Shown here piece by piece: positions 9,135-18,278 of a stretch of DNA of 64,000 nucleotides; within the stretch, counting starts at the first letter, position 1; each line of letters opens with the position of its first letter. A program made the translations under genes and the position numbers. The notes beneath the pieces were generated by a model that did no database searches, had not been told where the DNA came from, and worked only from the letters and a program-made list of their open reading frames with translations. The DNA is taken from the NCBI GenBank assembly GCA_965214485.1, contig CBDCBW010000009.1, forward strand, positions 372,001 through 436,000. The letters run 5' to 3'. This stretch comes from JANQRZ01 sp965214485. Lineage in GTDB: Bacteria > Bacteroidota > Rhodothermia > Rhodothermales > JANQRZ01.

Positions 9135-9356
9135 TTAGAACAGCTCGTCGTCGAAGGCGTCGTGGGCGCTCAGCCGCTCGACCTCGTGCTTGAAGCGCTC
9201 GAGGGCAGCGGTGGCGCGGCGGCACCGGGCCGAGTCGTCGGCGCAGGCGGCCTCCAGCCCGCCGAGGGCGAGCCGAAAGGCTCCGAGCGCCTCGGCGAAG
9301 TCGTGCTCGCGCCGGGTGCCTGCGCGTTGGGGTTGAACGACGAATACAGTAGCCAT
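9135..9356 (-). CDS. small hypothetical protein
   Basis: A 73-residue, probably cytosolic and helical protein with several Cys (ACADDSARCRR) and an acidic C terminus (AFDDELF). The ATG at 9356 is preceded by CTGGAGCAGC, a good GGAG ribosome-binding site six bases upstream, which argues for real translation. I do not recognise the family. The frame stays open further upstream, but that extension is Arg/Pro-rich and looks like noise. Confidence 0.5.
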   Translation of the reverse strand: MATVFVVQPQRAGTRREHDFAEALGAFRLALGGLEAACADDSARCRRATAALERFKHEVERLSAHDAFDDELF

Positions 9357-9585
9357 GTGCTGCTCCAGATGGTGCACAGGCGGTATCACGGCACCCCGGC
9401 GAACGCTTAAGCTCTGACGGGTTCTGTCAACTTTTCGAGTCCCCCCACCGGCGCAGAGACGCTCCGGCCGCTCTGCGCCGAGCGCTGCCCTTCCGGGGGC
9501 AGCTAGGGATGGTTGGGTGCCGCCCTCCGGTCGTAGCTTGCGTCCTCCTCTCCACTCTTCCCGGCTGCGCGCCCGTCCGCCCCGC

Positions 9586-10671
9586 ATGGAGCACACCCAC
9601 GTCGGTCTAATCTTCGGAGGCCGCTCGTCCGAGCACGACGTGTCGGTCCGCTCGGCGCGCAACGTGGCGGCGGGCTTCGACTCGGCGCGGTACCGCGTCA
9701 CGCCGGTCTGGATCGACCGGGCCGGGCGGTGGCACGGCGACGAGACGTCGGCGGCCGTGCTCGGCGGCGACGAGCCGCCTTCGGATGCCCGGGAGCTGTG
9801 GTTCCGCCCCGAGCGGGATGCGACCGTGCTCGCCGGTCGGTGGGACGACGGCGCGGCGCGGCTGAGCGCCCTCGCGCTCGACGTGGCCTTCCCGGTGCTG
9901 CACGGGCAGAACGGGGAGGACGGCCGGGTGCAGGGGTTTCTGCAGACGCTCGGCCTGCCCTACGTCGGGGCCGGCGTCCTCGCCTCGGCGGCGTGCATGG
10001 ACAAGGAGGTCACGAAGCGGATTCTGCGCGACGCCGGGTTGCCGGTCGTCCCGTTCCGCCTCGCTCGGGCCGGCACCCGCCCCGCCTTCGACGTGGTCGC
10101 GGCGGAGCTCGGGCCGGTGCTCTTCGTCAAGCCCGCCAACTCCGGCTCGTCCGTCGGCACGTCGAAGGCGGAGGACGAAGCGGGCTACGAGCGGGCGCTC
10201 GACGCCGCCTTCGGCTACGACCGGAAGGTGCTCATCGAGCGGGCCATCACGGGCCGCGAGATCGAGTGCGCCGTGCTCGGCAACGAGGAGCCGCGCGTGG
10301 CCGTCCCCGGCGAGATCGTCTCGACCGCGCAGTTCTACACCTACGACGCCAAGTACGAAGACGCCGACGCCGCCCGGATGGAGGTCCCGGCGGACCTGCC
10401 CGCCGAGGTCGCTGCGCGCCTGCGCGCGCTCGCCGCCGACGCCTACCGCGCCCTCGGCTGCGAGGGCATGGCCCGCGTTGATTTCTTCGTCACCTCCGCC
10501 TACGAGGTCTTCGTCAACGAGATCAACACCATCCCCGGCTTCACCGAGCGCAGCATGTTCCCCGTGATGTGGGCCGAAACCGGCCTCCCCATCGACGCCC
10601 TCGTGGACACCCTCGTCGAGCTCGCCCTCGACCGACACGCCCGCGACGCGCGCCTCAAGACGACGCGGTGA
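9586..10671 (+). CDS. ddl: D-alanine--D-alanine ligase
   Basis: This ATP-grasp enzyme joins two D-alanines to make the dipeptide terminus of peptidoglycan precursors. The 361-residue protein shows the expected elements: GGRSSEHDVSVRSA at the N terminus, HGQNGEDG, the substrate loop KPANSGSSVGTSK, EIECAVLGN, and FVNEINTIPGFTERSMFP near the metal and D-Ala sites. The ATG at 9586 starts MEHTHVGLIFGG, as in homologues. murF follows 131 bases downstream on the same strand, so the product of this enzyme feeds directly into the next gene's reaction. Confidence 0.95.
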   Translation: MEHTHVGLIFGGRSSEHDVSVRSARNVAAGFDSARYRVTPVWIDRAGRWHGDETSAAVLGGDEPPSDARELWFRPERDATVLAGRWDDGAARLSALALDVAFPVLHGQNGEDGRVQGFLQTLGLPYVGAGVLASAACMDKEVTKRILRDAGLPVVPFRLARAGTRPAFDVVAAELGPVLFVKPANSGSSVGTSKAEDEAGYERALDAAFGYDRKVLIERAITGREIECAVLGNEEPRVAVPGEIVSTAQFYTYDAKYEDADAARMEVPADLPAEVAARLRALAADAYRALGCEGMARVDFFVTSAYEVFVNEINTIPGFTERSMFPVMWAETGLPIDALVDTLVELALDRHARDARLKTTR

Positions 10672-10802
10672 GGAATGGAAGACTATTTCTGGGCGCGGGG
10701 GGAATGGAGAGAATGGAGGGACCTCGCCCTGAGTCGTGAGTGCAAAGAGTAGAGGACCGACGGCGCCCTCCACGCCCGGCCCACCACCTCTTACAGCGAA
10801 CC

Positions 10803-12107
10803 ATGCCCTACTCGACCGACACCCGCACCCTCCGGCCCGGCGACACCTACGTCGCCATCCGGGGCGAAACGCACGATGGACACACCTTCATTCCGCAGGC
10901 GGTGGAGCAAGGCGCGACGGGCATCGTGACCGAGCAGGAGGTGGACGTGCCCGGCGAAGTCGAGGTCGTCCGCGTTGAGGACTCGGTCGGCTGGCTCGTC
11001 GAGCGGGCGGCGGAGAAGGTGCGGCGGCTCGGGCCGGACGTCGTGGCGATCACCGGCTCAATGGGGAAGACGACGACGCGGACGGCGGTCTCGGCCGTGC
11101 TGAGCGAGGCGTTCGGCGTCGTGGCCTCCGAGGGCAACAAGAACACGCCGCTCGGGCTGTCGCTGCTCGTGCTCAACCGCGAGCTCACGCCGGAGACCAA
11201 GCTCGTCCTGGAGATGGGCGCGCGGTTAAAGGGCGACCTCCGCGAGCTGTGCTCCTACTTCCCGCCGACGGTCTCGGTCGTGACGAACGTGCGCGGGGTC
11301 CACGTCGAGACGCTCGGCAGCATCGAGGGGGTGCAGCGCGAGAAGTCGGAGCTCGTCCGCGCGCTCGGCCCCGGTGGTACGGCCTGCCTCAACGGCGACG
11401 ACCCGCGCGTCCTGCGGATGGCCGAAGTGAACGCCGGCCGGACCCTCACCTACGGCCTCGGCGCGGGCTGCGACGTGCGCCCGGAGCGCATCACCGCCGA
11501 GCTCCCGATCCTCGGGGAGCACGCCGTCGTCACCGCGCTCGCCGCCCTCAGCGTCGGCCTCGCCTTCGGGATGGACGACGCGGCGATCAACCGAGGGTTG
11601 GCGAAGATCCAACCGGAGAAAGGACGGCTGAACCGGCTCCGCGGGCGCGCAGGCAGCACCCTCATCGACGACACCTACAACGCCTCGCCCGACGCGACGC
11701 TCGCCGCGCTCCGCGTCCTCGAAACGCAGGACGGCACGCGCCGCATCGCCTTCCTCGGCGACATGCTCGAGCTCGGCGAAACCGAGGTCGAGGAGCACGC
11801 CCGCGTCCTCGCCGCCGCCGCGCGCGCCGCCGATCGCGTCCACGCCGTCGGACCGATCATGGCCGAAGCCGCCGCGACGCTGCCCGAGGCGCAGCAGGCC
11901 GAGATCACCCTCTACGGCACCTCGTCCGAGGTCGCCGAGGCGCTGCGCTCAGGCTCGCTCGCCGCGCCGCAGCCCGGCGATGTGTTCCTCGTCAAGGGGT
12001 CGCAGGGGACACGGATGGAGCGCATCTCGGAGGCGCTGCTCCACCCGGACATCGACCCGGCGGACGCGCTCCCGCGCCAGTCCGAAAGCTGGAAGCAGAT
12101 CGCGTAA
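10803..12107 (+). CDS. murF: UDP-N-acetylmuramoyl-tripeptide--D-alanyl-D-alanine ligase
   Basis: This cytosolic Mur ligase attaches D-Ala-D-Ala to the UDP-MurNAc tripeptide, the last soluble step of precursor assembly. The 434-residue protein has the P-loop GSMGKTTT (85-92), the conserved EGNKNTPLG and MGARLKGDL segments of the central domain, and the family signature DDTYNASPDA. It pairs with ddl just upstream, although the rest of a division/cell-wall cluster is absent. The TAA stop overlaps the left end of a palindromic repeat that separates it from the convergent M28 gene. Confidence 0.94.
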   Translation: MPYSTDTRTLRPGDTYVAIRGETHDGHTFIPQAVEQGATGIVTEQEVDVPGEVEVVRVEDSVGWLVERAAEKVRRLGPDVVAITGSMGKTTTRTAVSAVLSEAFGVVASEGNKNTPLGLSLLVLNRELTPETKLVLEMGARLKGDLRELCSYFPPTVSVVTNVRGVHVETLGSIEGVQREKSELVRALGPGGTACLNGDDPRVLRMAEVNAGRTLTYGLGAGCDVRPERITAELPILGEHAVVTALAALSVGLAFGMDDAAINRGLAKIQPEKGRLNRLRGRAGSTLIDDTYNASPDATLAALRVLETQDGTRRIAFLGDMLELGETEVEEHARVLAAAARAADRVHAVGPIMAEAAATLPEAQQAEITLYGTSSEVAEALRSGSLAAPQPGDVFLVKGSQGTRMERISEALLHPDIDPADALPRQSESWKQIA

Positions 12108-12232
12108 CCCCCTGTCGGGTTTGCGGTCGCTCTGCTCCCGGCTGCACCGGACTGTCCCCCTCGCCGAGGCTTGGGTCGCGCCTGAGCGCAGGGACACAGT
12201 CCCGGAGCGGTGCGCGCCGCAAGCGGGGGGTC
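12107..12232. repeat. palindromic repeat (CCCCC...GGGGGG family), copy 1
   Basis: The element begins ACCCCCTG and ends AGCGGGGGGTC, with an inner CTGTCCCCCT block like the other copies. It fills the whole gap between convergent murF and the M28 gene, and its ends contribute bases to both stop codons. It may act as a transcription barrier. Confidence 0.6.
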
Positions 12233-13259
12233 ACTCGCCGTAGACCACCTCGACGAGGACGCGCCCGACCTGCGCGAGGCTTGCCGCGCTGACGTGCTCC
12301 GGCGTGTCGCTCGTCGTGTGCCACGTCGCCGGGAACGGCTGCTCGATCAGGTCGATGACCGGGATGCCCGCGCGGAGGAACGGCAGGTGGTCGTCCTCGA
12401 CGGCACCGCCGGGCGCGTCCACGAACGCCTCGGCCCCGACGGCCTCCGCCGCGGCCCACACGCGCTCGACGAGGCGCGGCGCGTACCGGACGGAATAGGC
12501 CTCTTTCGGAACCCGCAGGTCCGTGCCGCCGACCATGTCCACCAGGATGCCGAACGTCGGGCGGTAGGTCGGGTTGTCGCGCACGAAGGCGGCAGAGCCC
12601 AGCGCGAACGGAGTGCGTGTGCCGGTCGAGTCGTCGAGATAGGTGCCGGAGTCTTCGAGGTCGAAGAAGACGAGGTCCACGCCCACGCCGGGCGCGTCGG
12701 CGGCGAGGAGGCGGGCCATTTCGAGGAGGACCGCCACGCCGGAGCCGCCGTCGTTCGCGCCGGGCACCGGCTCGCGGCGCTTCGCCGGGTCGGGGTCGCG
12801 GTCGGCGAACGGGCGCGTATCCCAGTGCGCCGCGAGCATAATCCGGGTGCCGACACTCGGGTCGAGGTTGAACGAGGCGACGAGGTTGGTGCCCTCGGCC
12901 GCCGCCGAGTCCGGCAGCGCCGTCGTGAAGGGCTGCTCGGTCACCCGGTCGGCGAGCGGCTCGAGCGTTGCGAGGAGCCACTGCCGCGTCGCCTCATGTC
13001 CGGCGCTCCCCGGCACCCGCGGCCCGAAGGCGACTTGGCGCGCCACGTCGTCGTAGGCTCGGTCGCCGTCGAACGCGGGCCGGCTGTCGCTGAACGTCCG
13101 CACGGCGAAGACGAGCGCCACGAGGAGCACGACGACCACAGCGAGGGCGACGGGCCTCCGCCACACCGGAGCCGTCGGTTGCTGCTTCGCCTTCCGAGCC
13201 TGCTTTGCCTTCCGAGCCTGCTTTGCCTTCCGAGCCTGCTTCGCTCTCCGCCTCGCCAT
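12231..13259 (-). CDS. M28 family zinc peptidase, membrane-anchored (glutaminyl cyclase-like)
   Basis: This 342-residue protein has a basic N terminus with three in-frame copies of KQARKA. One membrane segment follows (about 34-53, ALAVVVVLLVALVFAV), then an M28 catalytic domain facing the periplasm. Zinc ligands are visible in AHWDTR, GANDGGSG, FFDLEDSG, VEDDHLPF and WHTTSD. The sequence is close to the glutaminyl-peptide cyclotransferase branch, so it may cyclise N-terminal Gln or act as an aminopeptidase. Its ATG overlaps the TGA of the upstream aminotransferase gene (TGATG), so translation is probably coupled. Confidence 0.85.
   Translation of the reverse strand: MARRRAKQARKAKQARKAKQARKAKQQPTAPVWRRPVALAVVVVLLVALVFAVRTFSDSRPAFDGDRAYDDVARQVAFGPRVPGSAGHEATRQWLLATLEPLADRVTEQPFTTALPDSAAAEGTNLVASFNLDPSVGTRIMLAAHWDTRPFADRDPDPAKRREPVPGANDGGSGVAVLLEMARLLAADAPGVGVDLVFFDLEDSGTYLDDSTGTRTPFALGSAAFVRDNPTYRPTFGILVDMVGGTDLRVPKEAYSVRYAPRLVERVWAAAEAVGAEAFVDAPGGAVEDDHLPFLRAGIPVIDLIEQPFPATWHTTSDTPEHVSAASLAQVGRVLVEVVYGE
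13180..13245. repeat. 18-bp in-frame tandem repeat inside the M28 gene
   Basis: Three copies of a unit like TGCTTTGCCTTCCGAGCC encode the KQARKA hexapeptide repeat at the cytoplasmic N terminus. Copy number could vary without breaking the frame. Confidence 0.75.
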
Positions 13260-15013
13260 CAGAACCCGCCGCAGAAGGCGTCCGCTTCCGAGTCGTCGGC
13301 GAGGATGCCCTCGGGGAGGCTGAAGTATTGGAGCGGGCCGAGCTCGCCGTCGAGCACGGCGGGTCGGGTCTCGGCTTCAAGTTGCTCGGCGAGAACGTGG
13401 GCCTCGGCCAGATACCCCGCGTAGCGCTCGGCGCGCTCGGCCTCGCTCAGCGGGGTTGACGGCTCGCCCGCGCCGAGGGCGGCGGCGAGCGAGAGCGGGG
13501 CCGGGTCGGGCCGCCCGTCGCGGTGGGCCCACGTGCCGGAGCCCAGGTGGAAGCGGTAGAGCGGGAGGAAGCGCTCGCCGTGCTCGGCCACGAAGCTGAC
13601 GGCGTCGATGAGGTAGTCCGCCTCGGCGTCGTCCATCGTGAAGTGGAACCCGACGCGGCACCAGCCGGGCTTGACGCCGTGGACCCCGTCGCGCGAGAGC
13701 GCGAGGAGCTGCCGCGCCCGGTCGAGGCGGATGCCGAGCAGGCGGTGCGCGTACGGCCCGGCGCACGAGCACCCGGCGCGGCTCTGAATCCCGAAGAGAT
13801 CGTCGAGGAGGGTCGTCACGAAGCGTGGGTGGAGGGTGCCCGACGCGCTGCGCAGGTTGAACGAGACGATCCCGACGCGGGCCTCCGGCTCCGCCGGCCC
13901 GAGAATCTCGACGGCCTCGCCCCAGCGCTCGAACGCCCGGCGCAGCAGCGCCTGCTCGCGGTGCTCGACCGCCTCGACGCCGACGGCTTCCTTGACCTGC
14001 ATCGCGAGCGCGGCCCGGAGCGTCTGCACAATCCCCGGCGTCCCAGCCTTCTCACGGGACTCGATGTCTGTGGTGAACTCGTGCCCCTCGGCGTTGACGT
14101 AGACCACGGTCCCGCCGCCGCCGACGCTCGGGGCGAGGTCCTTCGGGTAGACCCGCTCGTTGAAGACGAGCAGCCCGCACGCCCCCGGCCCGCCGAGGAA
14201 CTTGTGCGGCGAGATAAAGACGGCGTCGAGCGCTGCCCCAGCGTCGCCCTCGGGGTTCATGTCGATCTCGACGTAGGGCGCGCTCGCGGCGAAGTCGAAG
14301 CAGGCGAGCGCACCGTGGCGGTGGAGGAGGCGCGCCACCTCGCGGACCGGCGTCTTGAGGCCCGTCACGTTCGAGGCCGCCGAGAACGACCCGACTCTGG
14401 GCCGCCCTTTCCAGCGCGGGTCCTGCAAGAGGGCTTCGAGGTGCCCCAGGTCGAGCCGGCCCTCGGCGTCGAGGTCCACCTCGACGACCGTCGCCAGCCC
14501 CTCGCGCCACGTCACCTCGTTCGAGTGGTGCTCGTAGGGGCCGACGAACACGACCGGCTGCTGCTCGCGCAGCGCCGCCTCGAAGGCGTCGGCGGCGTTC
14601 GGTCCGGCGTGCGTGCGGAGCAGGCCGAAGAGCCTGTGCCGCGTCGCCGGCGGGAGCGCGACCCCGAGGAGCTGCTGAAACTTGTCGATCGCCCCCGTCG
14701 AGCCGGTGCCGCACGCGATCAGCCGACCCTCTGGCCCGGCGTTGACGGCGGCCTTGATGACGTCCTCGGCTTGGCGGAGGAGCCGCGTCGTGGCCCGCCC
14801 GGTCGTGCTGTCCTCGGTGTGGCTGTTGGCGTAGAGCCGGGCGAGGTCCGAGAGGTAGGCGTCGAGGAAGCGCAGACACCGGCCCGAGGCCGTGAAGTCG
14901 GCGTAGACGAGCAGCCGCTCGCCGAACGGCGTCGCCACCGGCGTGTCGATGCCGACGGTCTCGGCGCGGAGCGTGGCGAAGTCGAGGTCGGGCAGTGTCA
15001 TGGGGTCAAGCAT
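13259..15013 (-). CDS. Class V aminotransferase (cysteine desulfurase-like PLP enzyme)
   Basis: A 584-residue fold-type I PLP enzyme. The Schiff-base lysine lies in ISPHKFLGGPGACG, and upstream are the phosphate-binding GTGSTGAIDKFQQL, the ring-stacking GPYEHHSNE and ACFDFAASAPYVEID. A Cys-rich loop, SRAGCSCAGPYAHRLLGI, resembles the active-site loop of cysteine desulfurases but carries an extra Cys. The protein is about 150 residues longer than SufS, with a C-terminal extension of unknown role. The substrate may be cysteine or another amino acid; no suf genes are adjacent. ATGs at 15013 and 15001 are both possible. Confidence 0.8.
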   Translation of the reverse strand: MLDPMTLPDLDFATLRAETVGIDTPVATPFGERLLVYADFTASGRCLRFLDAYLSDLARLYANSHTEDSTTGRATTRLLRQAEDVIKAAVNAGPEGRLIACGTGSTGAIDKFQQLLGVALPPATRHRLFGLLRTHAGPNAADAFEAALREQQPVVFVGPYEHHSNEVTWREGLATVVEVDLDAEGRLDLGHLEALLQDPRWKGRPRVGSFSAASNVTGLKTPVREVARLLHRHGALACFDFAASAPYVEIDMNPEGDAGAALDAVFISPHKFLGGPGACGLLVFNERVYPKDLAPSVGGGGTVVYVNAEGHEFTTDIESREKAGTPGIVQTLRAALAMQVKEAVGVEAVEHREQALLRRAFERWGEAVEILGPAEPEARVGIVSFNLRSASGTLHPRFVTTLLDDLFGIQSRAGCSCAGPYAHRLLGIRLDRARQLLALSRDGVHGVKPGWCRVGFHFTMDDAEADYLIDAVSFVAEHGERFLPLYRFHLGSGTWAHRDGRPDPAPLSLAAALGAGEPSTPLSEAERAERYAGYLAEAHVLAEQLEAETRPAVLDGELGPLQYFSLPEGILADDSEADAFCGGF

Positions 15014-15057
15014 GAGTCTGCCGCAAGATAGGGTTCTTCCCAGGACGGCTCTCTTCG

Positions 15058-15390
15058 CTACAGGAACTCGACGTGATTTCGCATCTCGCCTGCGTCGTAG
15101 ACCTCGAACACCAACATCAGCCCGCGAATGATATCGCCGACGGGCGTGCCCTGCCGAGTGTAGACGATGCCTGTGTGATCTATCCCGGTCGTATGCAGGC
15201 GCAGGAGGTCGTCGTCTTGTGTAAAGAGCACACGGTCCTCTCGCGTGGCAAAAGCTAGCTGCTCCTCATCCGAGGCTCCGAGCAGTCCTGCCTCGTAGGT
15301 CGTCACCACGTCAACCCCGCGCCGCCTCAGCCCCTCCGCTACAGCGTTGGCGCTGTGCTCATCGGTGTAGAACTTAACCGTCTCGGCCAT
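15058..15390 (-). CDS. DUF5615 PIN-like protein (putative toxin)
   Basis: A 110-residue protein with the PIN-like fold of the DUF5615/Mut7-C-like group: an N-terminal acidic site (FYTDEHSA), GVDVVTTYEAGLLGASDEEQL, and FTQDDDLLRLH with a cluster of acidic residues. Such proteins are the predicted nuclease half of DUF433-linked toxin-antitoxin pairs. Its start overlaps the end of the DUF433 gene by 17 bases, the normal antitoxin-first order. RNase activity is inferred from the family and has not been seen here. Confidence 0.8.
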   Translation of the reverse strand: MAETVKFYTDEHSANAVAEGLRRRGVDVVTTYEAGLLGASDEEQLAFATREDRVLFTQDDDLLRLHTTGIDHTGIVYTRQGTPVGDIIRGLMLVFEVYDAGEMRNHVEFL

Positions 15391-15685
15391 GCAGCTTTGC
15401 TCTCACCTTCGAAGGTAGGCGTGCCTGCATAGCCTCGGCGAACGCTTCGCCTTCCCGGATGGACGCGTCGATTTCTTCACGGTGGCTGTAGTAGTAGGCG
15501 AGCGCCGCGTACACGTCGGACAACGTCACCTCGTAGTCCGTAGCGATCTCGTCGGCGCTCACACCGAGGCGCTCGTGCCAGACCGCGATGTCCTGCACGG
15601 TGATACGCCGGCCGGCGATGCGCGGCTTTCCGCCCACCACGCCGGGCGTCCGTTCAATGTGCGAGTCTAGGGTTTGCGTAGGCAT
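15374..15685 (-). CDS. DUF433 family antitoxin
   Basis: This 103-residue protein has the DUF433 core (PGVVGGKPRIAGRRITVQDIAVWHERLGVSADEIATDYEVTLSDVYAALAYYYSHREEI in register), a winged-helix-type DNA-binding domain. DUF433 proteins are the antitoxin and probable autorepressor of VapB45-like pairs. It is transcribed just before, and overlaps, the PIN-like toxin gene. The pair sits between the aminotransferase gene and pyrC, apparently with its own promoter in the short gap 15686-15728. Confidence 0.85.
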   Translation of the reverse strand: MPTQTLDSHIERTPGVVGGKPRIAGRRITVQDIAVWHERLGVSADEIATDYEVTLSDVYAALAYYYSHREEIDASIREGEAFAEAMQARLPSKVRAKLHGRDG

Positions 15686-15728
15686 AGCATCGTCTGCTGG
15701 TTGACGCCAAGGTGGGCACTCTCTGCAC

Positions 15729-17039
15729 TCACGCCTCGGCCTTCTCCTCCTCGGCCTCGACGAACTGCCCGTGGTTGTAGATGGCCCACGCCCGCCCGAC
15801 CATCTGAGTGCCGACGAACGGGGTGTTCTTGCTCTTCGAGCGGATGTGCCCCGCCTCGAAGGTCCACGCGGTCTCGGCGTCGAAGACCGTGAGGTTCGCC
15901 TCGGCCCCTTCTTCGAGCGCCGGGTGATCGAGCCGGAGGATGCGGCGCGGCTCCACCGTGAGCTTTCGCACGGCCTCGGCGACCGTCAGCACGCCGGGCC
16001 GGATCAGCTCGCGCCCGACGAGCCCCCAGCACGTCTCCAGCCCGATGATCCCGAACGGGGCGGCGGTGAACTCGACCTCCTTCTCGAAGCTCGCGTGCGG
16101 CGCGTGGTCGGTGGCGATCACGTCGAGCGTGCCGTCTCTGAGCCCGGCCTTGAGCGCTTCGACGTCCTCGGCGGTGCGCAGCGGCGGGTGCATCTTGGTG
16201 TGGGTGTCGTAGTCGCTCGCGGCGACGGCCTCGTCGGTGAGCGCGAGGTGGTGGGGGCAGACCTCGGCGGTGACGTTGATGCCCTCGGCCTTGGCGCGGC
16301 GGACGATCTCGACGGCCCTCGCGGTCGAGAGGTGGCAGACGTGGACGTGGCCGCCGGTGAACTCGGCGAGGAGGGCGTCGCGGGCGATCATCACCTCCTC
16401 GGCGAGGCCGGGGATGCCGGGGACCCCGAGGCGCGTGGCGACGGCCCCCTCGTGCATGTGCCCGTGCGGGTTGAGCCCCAGCTCCTCGGCGTGCTGGAGG
16501 ATCGGCCGGCCCAGCGTGCGGGCGTATTCGAGCGCGCGGCGCATCAGCCCGGCGTCCTGCACCGGCGAGCCGTCGTCGGAGAAGGCGACGGCCCCGCCCT
16601 CGGCCATGTCGCCGAGCTCGGCGAGGTGCTCGCCCGAGCGCGCCTTCGAGACCGCGCCGATGGGGTAGACGTCGACGGCCAGCCCCTCGGCGCGCTTGCG
16701 CACGAACTCGACCACGTCGCGCGTGGCGATCGGCGGGTCGGTGTTGGGCATGCACGCGACGGCCGTGAACCCGCCGAAGGCGGCGGCGCGGGTGCCGGTC
16801 TGGACCGTCTCCTTGTGCTCCTGCCCCGGCTCGCGGAGATGAACGTGCATGTCGATCCATCCCGGCGAGATCGTCTTCCCGCTCGCGTCGTAGACCGCGA
16901 CGCCGTCCTCCGCCTCGATGCTCTCGGCGATGCGGGCGATCTGCCCGTCGCGGATGAGGAGGTCGGCGCGGCGGGTGTCGCCGGTGGCCGGGTCGAGGAG
17001 GGTGCCGTGCTGAACGAGCAGGTGAGGCGTTGGAGGCAT
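15729..17039 (-). CDS. pyrC: Dihydroorotase
   Basis: This cytosolic zinc amidohydrolase closes carbamoyl-aspartate to dihydroorotate in pyrimidine synthesis. The 436-residue length fits the class I (PyrC/AllB-like) type. Metal ligands His65 and His67 lie in DMHVHLREPG, with further sites in VCHLSTA, EVCPHHL and ATDHAPH. No other pyr gene is nearby, and the specific call as dihydroorotase rather than allantoinase rests on overall similarity. The upstream secreted-protein gene ends two bases before its ATG, so they may be cotranscribed. Confidence 0.92.
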   Translation of the reverse strand: MPPTPHLLVQHGTLLDPATGDTRRADLLIRDGQIARIAESIEAEDGVAVYDASGKTISPGWIDMHVHLREPGQEHKETVQTGTRAAAFGGFTAVACMPNTDPPIATRDVVEFVRKRAEGLAVDVYPIGAVSKARSGEHLAELGDMAEGGAVAFSDDGSPVQDAGLMRRALEYARTLGRPILQHAEELGLNPHGHMHEGAVATRLGVPGIPGLAEEVMIARDALLAEFTGGHVHVCHLSTARAVEIVRRAKAEGINVTAEVCPHHLALTDEAVAASDYDTHTKMHPPLRTAEDVEALKAGLRDGTLDVIATDHAPHASFEKEVEFTAAPFGIIGLETCWGLVGRELIRPGVLTVAEAVRKLTVEPRRILRLDHPALEEGAEANLTVFDAETAWTFEAGHIRSKSKNTPFVGTQMVGRAWAIYNHGQFVEAEEEKAEA

Positions 17040-17041
17040 TG

Positions 17042-17701
17042 TCAGGGGGCTTCGTCGGGGGAAGGGGCGAGCGCGGCATCACGCGCGGCGACGCAGGCGT
17101 CGAAGTCGCCGGTTTCGTTGAAACACGTCACCATTTCCAGAATCGCCGATAGCGGAGCGAGGCCCCACCGGGCGCGCTCCGCATCCGTCACCGCGCCGAG
17201 GTCGTGCGGCTCGGAGAGCGTCCAGGTCTCTCCGTCCGTGCTCAACAGCTGCGTGCCGTAGAGTTGCGGTTGGCCGATGCTGAGCCGCCAGCGGTCGTAG
17301 GCGCGGGGGACGATCCAGCGCGCGTCGGCATTCGTGGAGTCCAGCTCGACGGCGCGGAGGCCGAGGTCGTAGGCGCGGCGGTGCGCGGCCGAGTCCGCGC
17401 CGTGCTGGAAGACCATCGCGGCGTGGTAGAAGTCGCCGGACGTGTGGGCACCGCCGGCGGCGAGGACCGAATCGACCTCAGCGCGGCGCGCAGCGTCGGC
17501 CTGCACGAGGGCCTCCAGACTGTCGGGCGTGAGCGCTGACCAATCTCCCTCGCGGATCGCCTGGTCGGCGTCGTAGAGCCGTTCGAGGAGGGGGTTGTCT
17601 GCCTGCGCCTGAACGGGCCCTCCCAGGGAAGCGGTGGCGAGCAGCAGGATCGCGAGGCGGCAGCGCGGTTTGCCGTGCTGGATCAGGAGGTCGGGCGTCA
17701 T
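17042..17701 (-). CDS. secreted protein of unknown function (DUF6624-like)
   Basis: A 219-residue protein with a signal peptide ending near GGPVQAQA. The mature part is helical and contains MVFQHGADSAAHRRAYDLGLRAVELDST and YDRWRLSIGQPQLYGTQ, a pattern I associate with the DUF6624 family, whose function is unknown; the assignment is tentative. The ATG at 17701 is chosen because it precedes the signal peptide. The stop lies two bases before pyrC, so the two may share a transcript. Confidence 0.65.
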   Translation of the reverse strand: MTPDLLIQHGKPRCRLAILLLATASLGGPVQAQADNPLLERLYDADQAIREGDWSALTPDSLEALVQADAARRAEVDSVLAAGGAHTSGDFYHAAMVFQHGADSAAHRRAYDLGLRAVELDSTNADARWIVPRAYDRWRLSIGQPQLYGTQLLSTDGETWTLSEPHDLGAVTDAERARWGLAPLSAILEMVTCFNETGDFDACVAARDAALAPSPDEAP

Positions 17702-17753
17702 CGGGGAGTTGAGCAAAGCAAGGGGGACGCCAAGGTACCACGACTGCCTGCTC

Positions 17754-18278
17754 CTACGCGGCGGCGGTCCATGCATCCTTCGTGAGGGCGTAGCTCCACG
17801 TCTCGCCCCGCTCGGCGCAGCCGCACGGCACCGCCTCGGGCGGGAGGGCGATGCGCGCGAAGCCCGCCTTCTCCAGCACCCGCACCGAGCCGGCGTTGCC
17901 CGCGAGGACGTGCGCGTAGACGGCCTCCAGCCCCTGCTCCTCGAACGCGAAGGCGAGCGCGAGCCGGAGCGCGGCAGTCCCGACCCCGCGCCCCCAGAAC
18001 GGGTGCCCGACCCAGTAACCGACCTCGGCCGTGCCCCCCTCGGGGTCCACGTTTTTCACGCTGACGTGACCGACGACCTCGCCTGCGTCCTTCACCACGA
18101 AGGCGTAGAGCGTCCCGGCCGCACGCCCCGGCCGCACGGTGCCTTCGACGAACCGGACCACCCCGTCGGCGGGGTACGGGTGCGGGACGAGCGTCGCCGC
18201 CGCCACCTCGGGGTGGGCGGCGAGGCGCTGGAGAGCGGGGGCGTGCTCCCGCCCGGTCGGCTCAAGCGTCAGGGTCAT
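17754..18278 (-). CDS. GNAT family N-acetyltransferase (RimJ/RimL type)
   Basis: A 174-residue acetyltransferase with the RimJ/RimL-like layout: EVGYWVGHPFWGRGVGTAALRLALAFAF for acetyl-CoA binding, and AGNAGSVRVLEKAGF near the end, both hallmarks of this branch. Family members acetylate ribosomal N termini, antibiotics or small amines; the substrate here is unknown. It overlaps the end of the upstream DUF4097 gene by 17 bases, which suggests cotranscription. Confidence 0.85.
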   Translation of the reverse strand: MTLTLEPTGREHAPALQRLAAHPEVAAATLVPHPYPADGVVRFVEGTVRPGRAAGTLYAFVVKDAGEVVGHVSVKNVDPEGGTAEVGYWVGHPFWGRGVGTAALRLALAFAFEEQGLEAVYAHVLAGNAGSVRVLEKAGFARIALPPEAVPCGCAERGETWSYALTKDAWTAAA

